This document shows, in pieces, positions 60,116 through 64,000 of a DNA stretch of 64,000 bases (its first letter is position 1; every line of letters starts with the position of its first letter). The stretch spans positions 15,118,001-15,182,000 of the forward strand of contig BSBN01001965.1 in the NCBI GenBank assembly GCA_027924645.1. The letters run 5' to 3'. A model generated the notes under the pieces. The model made no database searches, was not told the origin of the DNA, and saw only the letters and a list, made by a program, of their open reading frames with translations. A program made the translations under genes and the position numbers. This stretch comes from Cunninghamia lanceolata (taxonomy: Eukaryota > Streptophyta > Pinopsida > Cupressales > Cupressaceae).

Positions 60116-62110
60116 AGCAAATTTCTACTAAGGATTAACCATTACATATGAATGATTTCAAATGGAATTTAGTTTTTATTATGCAATGTTTTACAACAGG
60201 ATGAAATTACATAAATTGCATGATATTGTTGTCTTTGTTTAAATTACATAAATATTGTTGTTTTATACATAGAGAGGAAAAGAATGCTTAAATGTCCCAC
60301 ACAAGCCATGGGAGTAGCTGAATTAATGTAACATAAACATAGACTATAAAACTGAAGATAAAAGTAGAAAAACACATGAGGAGAAAGTATATCCATCATT
60401 GCCTATGGCACAGTCTTGTGTTGATCTTCTTTGTTCCCAGCTCCTCCTTATTGCTGATCTTTAGATGAACCTGAATGATGATGAAAGGATTGGGTTAGAG
60501 CTTCGGATATAATTCTCATCATATGTTCTATCAACAGAAGTATAGCCTATATCTATGATGCATTTGATCAGTTAAGCAATTATCAAAAGTATGGAGGAGA
60601 GACAAAATCAAATCATCAAATGAAAGTCAAATCATCAGGAAGAGAACCAAGGTTCATTGTTTTATCTAACTTGTTTGTTCATTGTGTAGGTATAGGTGAA
60701 ATATATCAAGATCAATCACTATAATAGTATGTGGGGAAAGTGTGGCTCCCACAAGTGTTGAGCCCATCATACTACTCTCCTTATGTTTATTGAGAGGGTT
60801 CACAAAGGCATACTTCACATTATAAAGAGAGGTAAAGATAGAAGTGCAAGGTATAGGTTGTAAGTGCATCAACATGACTACTATCACATGACATGACGAA
60901 ACAATAAGTAATCATAGGTAGTGGACTTCTCAAGTTCTTTGGAGTATTGATGGTAAAATAAAATAACTTAAAACTATGAAGAACTAGTCTAGGACAATAA
61001 TCATCATATGACTATCATAGTCAGGGAGTTTTGATTTGAGGCTAGTGGTAGATAGTTGAATACTATTACAAACAATTTGAGCAAGGAAGATATGACAAGG
61101 CTTTCCTTGGGATCACATGGTTGAGGTGAGGGAAGATACAAGTAAATGCAACTATCATAAATAGTTTGACAATGGCAAATGACAGCATGCAAATATAAAG
61201 AAGTCATAACAGCCATCTATAAGGATGTAACACAGTGCCAGGAAAGTCATGCTTTACCTTCCAAGAAATAGCCAGTACTGATGCACAATCAATAGAGAAG
61301 CAAATAAGAATCAAAAGGAGAAGTCCACCAAGATAGCACACCACTAAGTTCATGATGAAAAGTGAATAATGCATTTGAATCAAGGAGGTAAGTATGCAAA
61401 TAAAACAATCATTTTTTGATCATGAAGGAGATAGCAAGACTTATGATAGTCAAGTGTAGACAAGTGTACAATAAAAGAGAAATAATATTCACAAGTATTC
61501 GAAGTGACAGTCCTATTTTAAATGAGTCTATTAGTAAAGTACAGTGATATCATATGCAATGTACAACTATGCAAAGGAGGATAGTCACCTGAGGGAAGTA
61601 GCATAGTCACAAATGACAAAAAGCAATCATATTAGCAATAGTACAATCAAATCAGTGGTTTAATGTTGTGTTACTACCTAGTAGATTGATGCAAGCATTG
61701 AAAGTGCATTAAACTATACCAGGTTAGCAGGACATCATATAGTCAAAAGCCTATGCGGTAACCAATCAGAAAAAATATCTACCACTTTTGCTGGGAATGA
61801 GGTGCGAAATTGCTATTGAATGTTTAAACATTGAGATGGATGACATTAAGGTAGAATGGATTCATATTGCTATGATAATCATACACTCCATAGGGACAGT
61901 CACTCCAAAGTGATATTAGGCAGCCAAGATAGTCATATATGACAACCTTCTAGAAAAGCAATCATATAGGTCTATTGACAGTCACAGTCATGAACATTAG
62001 ATAAGGACACAACCATAAAAGTAGTCCATCAGGAAGGGAAACGACCTTAGATGATATAGAGATAGTTCTATCTAACCCTACAAAGTAAGCCTTGTAAGAG
62101 GTTTCAAACA
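60116..62110. other. AT-rich region with no recognised gene
   Basis: Two kilobases rich in short words such as ATAGTCATAT and AATCATCA. Because it ends in a polypurine tract and an LTR, it may be the 3' noncoding interior of a copia-like element, but no coding motif supports this. Confidence 0.4.
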
Positions 62111-62123
62111 TAGGCAGGGGGCT
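62111..62123 (+). other. Polypurine-like tract before LTR C
   Basis: TAGGCAGGGGGCT directly precedes the TG of LTR C, the position of a 3'-LTR polypurine tract. Confidence 0.5.
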
Positions 62124-63222
62124 TGTTGGTGAGAAACACTGCTAGGCATGATATATGTTCTCATTGATGACAACTAAGATCATCCGCATAACACAATTTG
62201 TTTATACTGGAAGTCAGATTCATAGTTTGTCTAAGTTTGGTTAGTTAGGAATAGAGCAACGACAAGGTTCGACATTTTGGTCTAGATCTCTCCGGTGGGA
62301 AGTTATGAATAGCTACGGATCTAGGGGAGTCATATGCATTGTCAAGATAGTCTAGCTCCATATTTTTGTCCTCCGGTGATGGACTCAAAAGATATTAGCC
62401 TCTGAGTACTGGGTTCTAGTTTGTCAGAGTAGACAGAAGAAGAACAGGCCGACCTTGCAAAAGATCTTGATTCTGGATGTATGGAAGTCATTTGTTCGAC
62501 AAATGATAATGATCAGTGATAGTGGCCTACATGAGTAATGATTTTCAAGGGCAAGTTTTCATCTGCACCTTAATTTATACATAGATCTAGCCGACAGAGC
62601 AGAGTATTCATAAAAGTTCTAAGTGTTGTTGATGCTAACTAATAGAATGATTGTAGATCATATTGCAAATATATATAGCCAATGAAATTGGATGATTCAG
62701 TGTGTGTGGTGTATGCGAATAAGGAAAACATGAGAAGAGTAGAAATACAAAGTGTGAATGAAGGAAGGACAGTAAGAAGAGAAGAGCAAAGATGAAATGT
62801 GTAAGATCAGTTTTTGTACATAATTAGAACTGAAATTCTTGCATAAGTAGATGCTATTAATTAGTTCAAATCTCTATCATTCTCTTGTAATGTTTCCATA
62901 GGCAGTCAGCCTCCATTTGAGCAATGAGCTCTAGGTAGTGAGCCCGAATGCATGTGCATTCCCATTTGTAAAAATACTTTTAACATGGTATTAATATTTA
63001 TGGGTTAACCCCCACCGTAGTTTTTCCCTTAACTGGATTTCCATGTCAAAATCTTGGTGTCGAATGTGTTATCTATGTTTTATGTTCATATGTTATTGAT
63101 TGATGCTGAAATATTTATATCATTAAATTAATTATAACTGGAAAAGGAAGATTGAGAGAGAAAAGATTGTAAAAGTGTGACAACTGATTCACCCCCCCTC
63201 TCAGTTGTCTAGTCCTAACCCA
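62124..63222 (+). repeat. LTR of copia element C (about 1.1 kb)
   Basis: It starts TGTTGGTGAGAAACACTG, and within 50 bp has CTCATTGATGACAA, similar to the start of LTR A. Near the end it has GATTCACCCCCCCTCTCAG, again like LTR A, then a tRNA-Met type site. The exact last base (CCCA at 63222) is an estimate. Confidence 0.75.
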
Positions 63223-63227
63223 ATAAT

Positions 63228-63241
63228 TGGTATCAGAGTGA
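63228..63241 (+). other. Primer-binding site of copia element C
   Basis: TGGTATCAGAGTGA a few bases after the LTR end matches the tRNA-Met type primer site. Confidence 0.8.
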
Positions 63242-63295
63242 GGTTCCTTTGGAAAAGTTTAACATCTTAAGGAAGATCTAGGAAGGCAGTAAAAA

Positions 63296-64000
63296 TGGAT
63301 GAATACAATCGTCAAGGACAACTTAATCTCACCCTAGATGATCTTGAGCAGTCCAAGGAAGAAGTCCAAGAACTATAAGATAATCTCAAATGCTGAAGAC
63401 TTCATTGAAACCTTAAAAGAAAAGTTCAGCAAATCCAATGCAAAACCTCTTCAACTGGAAGACAAGGCCCTGAAAGAAAAGACAAAAGAATGTGAAAAGT
63501 TAGCTAAAGAAGTTGTCCTAAAACATGAAATGGAAACTAGGGTGATGAGACTGACCAAGGAAATTGAATGTAGGAAAAAAGCTGAAGAAGAGATGAAGCA
63601 AAATTTGAAAGAGAGAACTGAAGAATGTTGCAAAATGGATGGAATAGCTAGTCTCCTAGAATCTAATCTACAAGAAAGTAGAAACAATGAGAGATAACTT
63701 GAGAGATAGATTATCACTCTCAGACATGACCTAGAAATTGCAAATGAGTATAAGGAGAAGTTCAAAATAAGCTCAGCTAAACTCAAAGCACTAATTGAAG
63801 AACATAAAAAGGATAATGACAAGTGTAATCTTAGATATGAGAAAGGTGAAAGCTCTGAATCTGGACAAAGAAATTTTCAACCAAGGAATAAAAGGAACAT
63901 AACTAGAAAACCTCTGGTAAGATAGCCTAATGCTCAAAGATATCCATCATTTAATGGAAATTGTTTCAATTGCAGTCAATTCGGTCATAAAGCTATTTAG
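63296..64000 (+). pseudogene. gag: gag of copia element C, N-terminal core missing, runs off the window
   Basis: A start at 63296 gives MDEYNRQGQLNLTLDDLEQS and soon meets a stop. A frame from 63338 runs for 119 codons of Lys/Glu-rich coiled coil (KEKTKECEKLAKEV, RKKAEEEMKQNLKERTEECC). A further stretch leads to a zinc knuckle CFNCSQFGHKAI at the window edge, followed by TAG where a Cys would be expected. The Gag core seen in copia A (FDGTNYAYW and following) is absent, so the N-terminal half seems deleted. It belongs to the same SIRE/Maximus-like group as A. Confidence 0.75.

Overview
This window reads as plant nuclear DNA from a large, repeat-rich genome. The evidence is its content: Ty3/gypsy chromoviruses with chromodomains, SIRE/Maximus-like Ty1/copia elements, a plant-type LINE tail with RNase H, tRNA-derived SINEs, a decayed DDE DNA transposon, and long AT-rich spacers. 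Most coding remnants are old and broken by stops or frameshifts. A gymnosperm is my best guess, from the density of old elements and the very long LTRs, but no host gene in the window proves it. Only one stretch (two putative exons near 45.1-45.4 kb, minus strand) looks like part of a host gene.

Layout. (1) 1-3.4 kb: 3' end of a decayed chromovirus (integrase, chromodomain, polypurine tract, putative 3' LTR with a cluster of ACCGAT words). (2) 4149-10306: a complete, non-autonomous LTR element with 1.26-kb LTRs and only an aspartic-protease-like relic inside. (3) 12.5-24.2 kb: a region bounded on both sides by arrays of palindromic GGGTACCC words. It holds a decayed DDE-type transposase on the plus strand (13.2-16.2 kb), 105-bp and ~65-bp tandem repeats, an inserted gag-protease fragment, and a convergent multi-exon-looking gene on the minus strand (20.1-22.2 kb). 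I propose it as one large two-gene DNA transposon. (4) 24663-42124: a 17.5-kb chromovirus with a perfect AGATA target duplication, tRNA-Met primer site, polypurine tract and gag-pol in one frame broken only by stop codons. Its 5' LTR is 8.5 kb because a ~2.5-kb segment is present three times in tandem; its 3' LTR is 3.6 kb with one copy. A small ORF ahead of gag begins with a histone-H3-tail-like peptide. (5) 42.1-43.7 kb: the LINE tail into which that element inserted.

(6) 43.7-51.4 kb: AT-rich DNA with a possible host-gene 5' end, relics of LTRs on both strands, AC/AT microsatellites and two SINEs with target duplications. (7) 51388-58307: a copia element (A) with LTR, primer site, gag, protease and integrase, carrying two solo LTRs with perfect 5-bp duplications. 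(8) 58308-60.1 kb: an opposite-strand copia element (B) inserted in A. (9) 60.1-64 kb: unrecognised AT-rich DNA, then another copia LTR (C) with a polypurine tract before it and a primer site after it, followed by a gag that runs off the window.

The window records successive nested insertions. Nothing in it appears able to move today. The most interesting items are the H3-tail mimic, the asymmetric triplicated LTR and the two-gene DNA transposon candidate.
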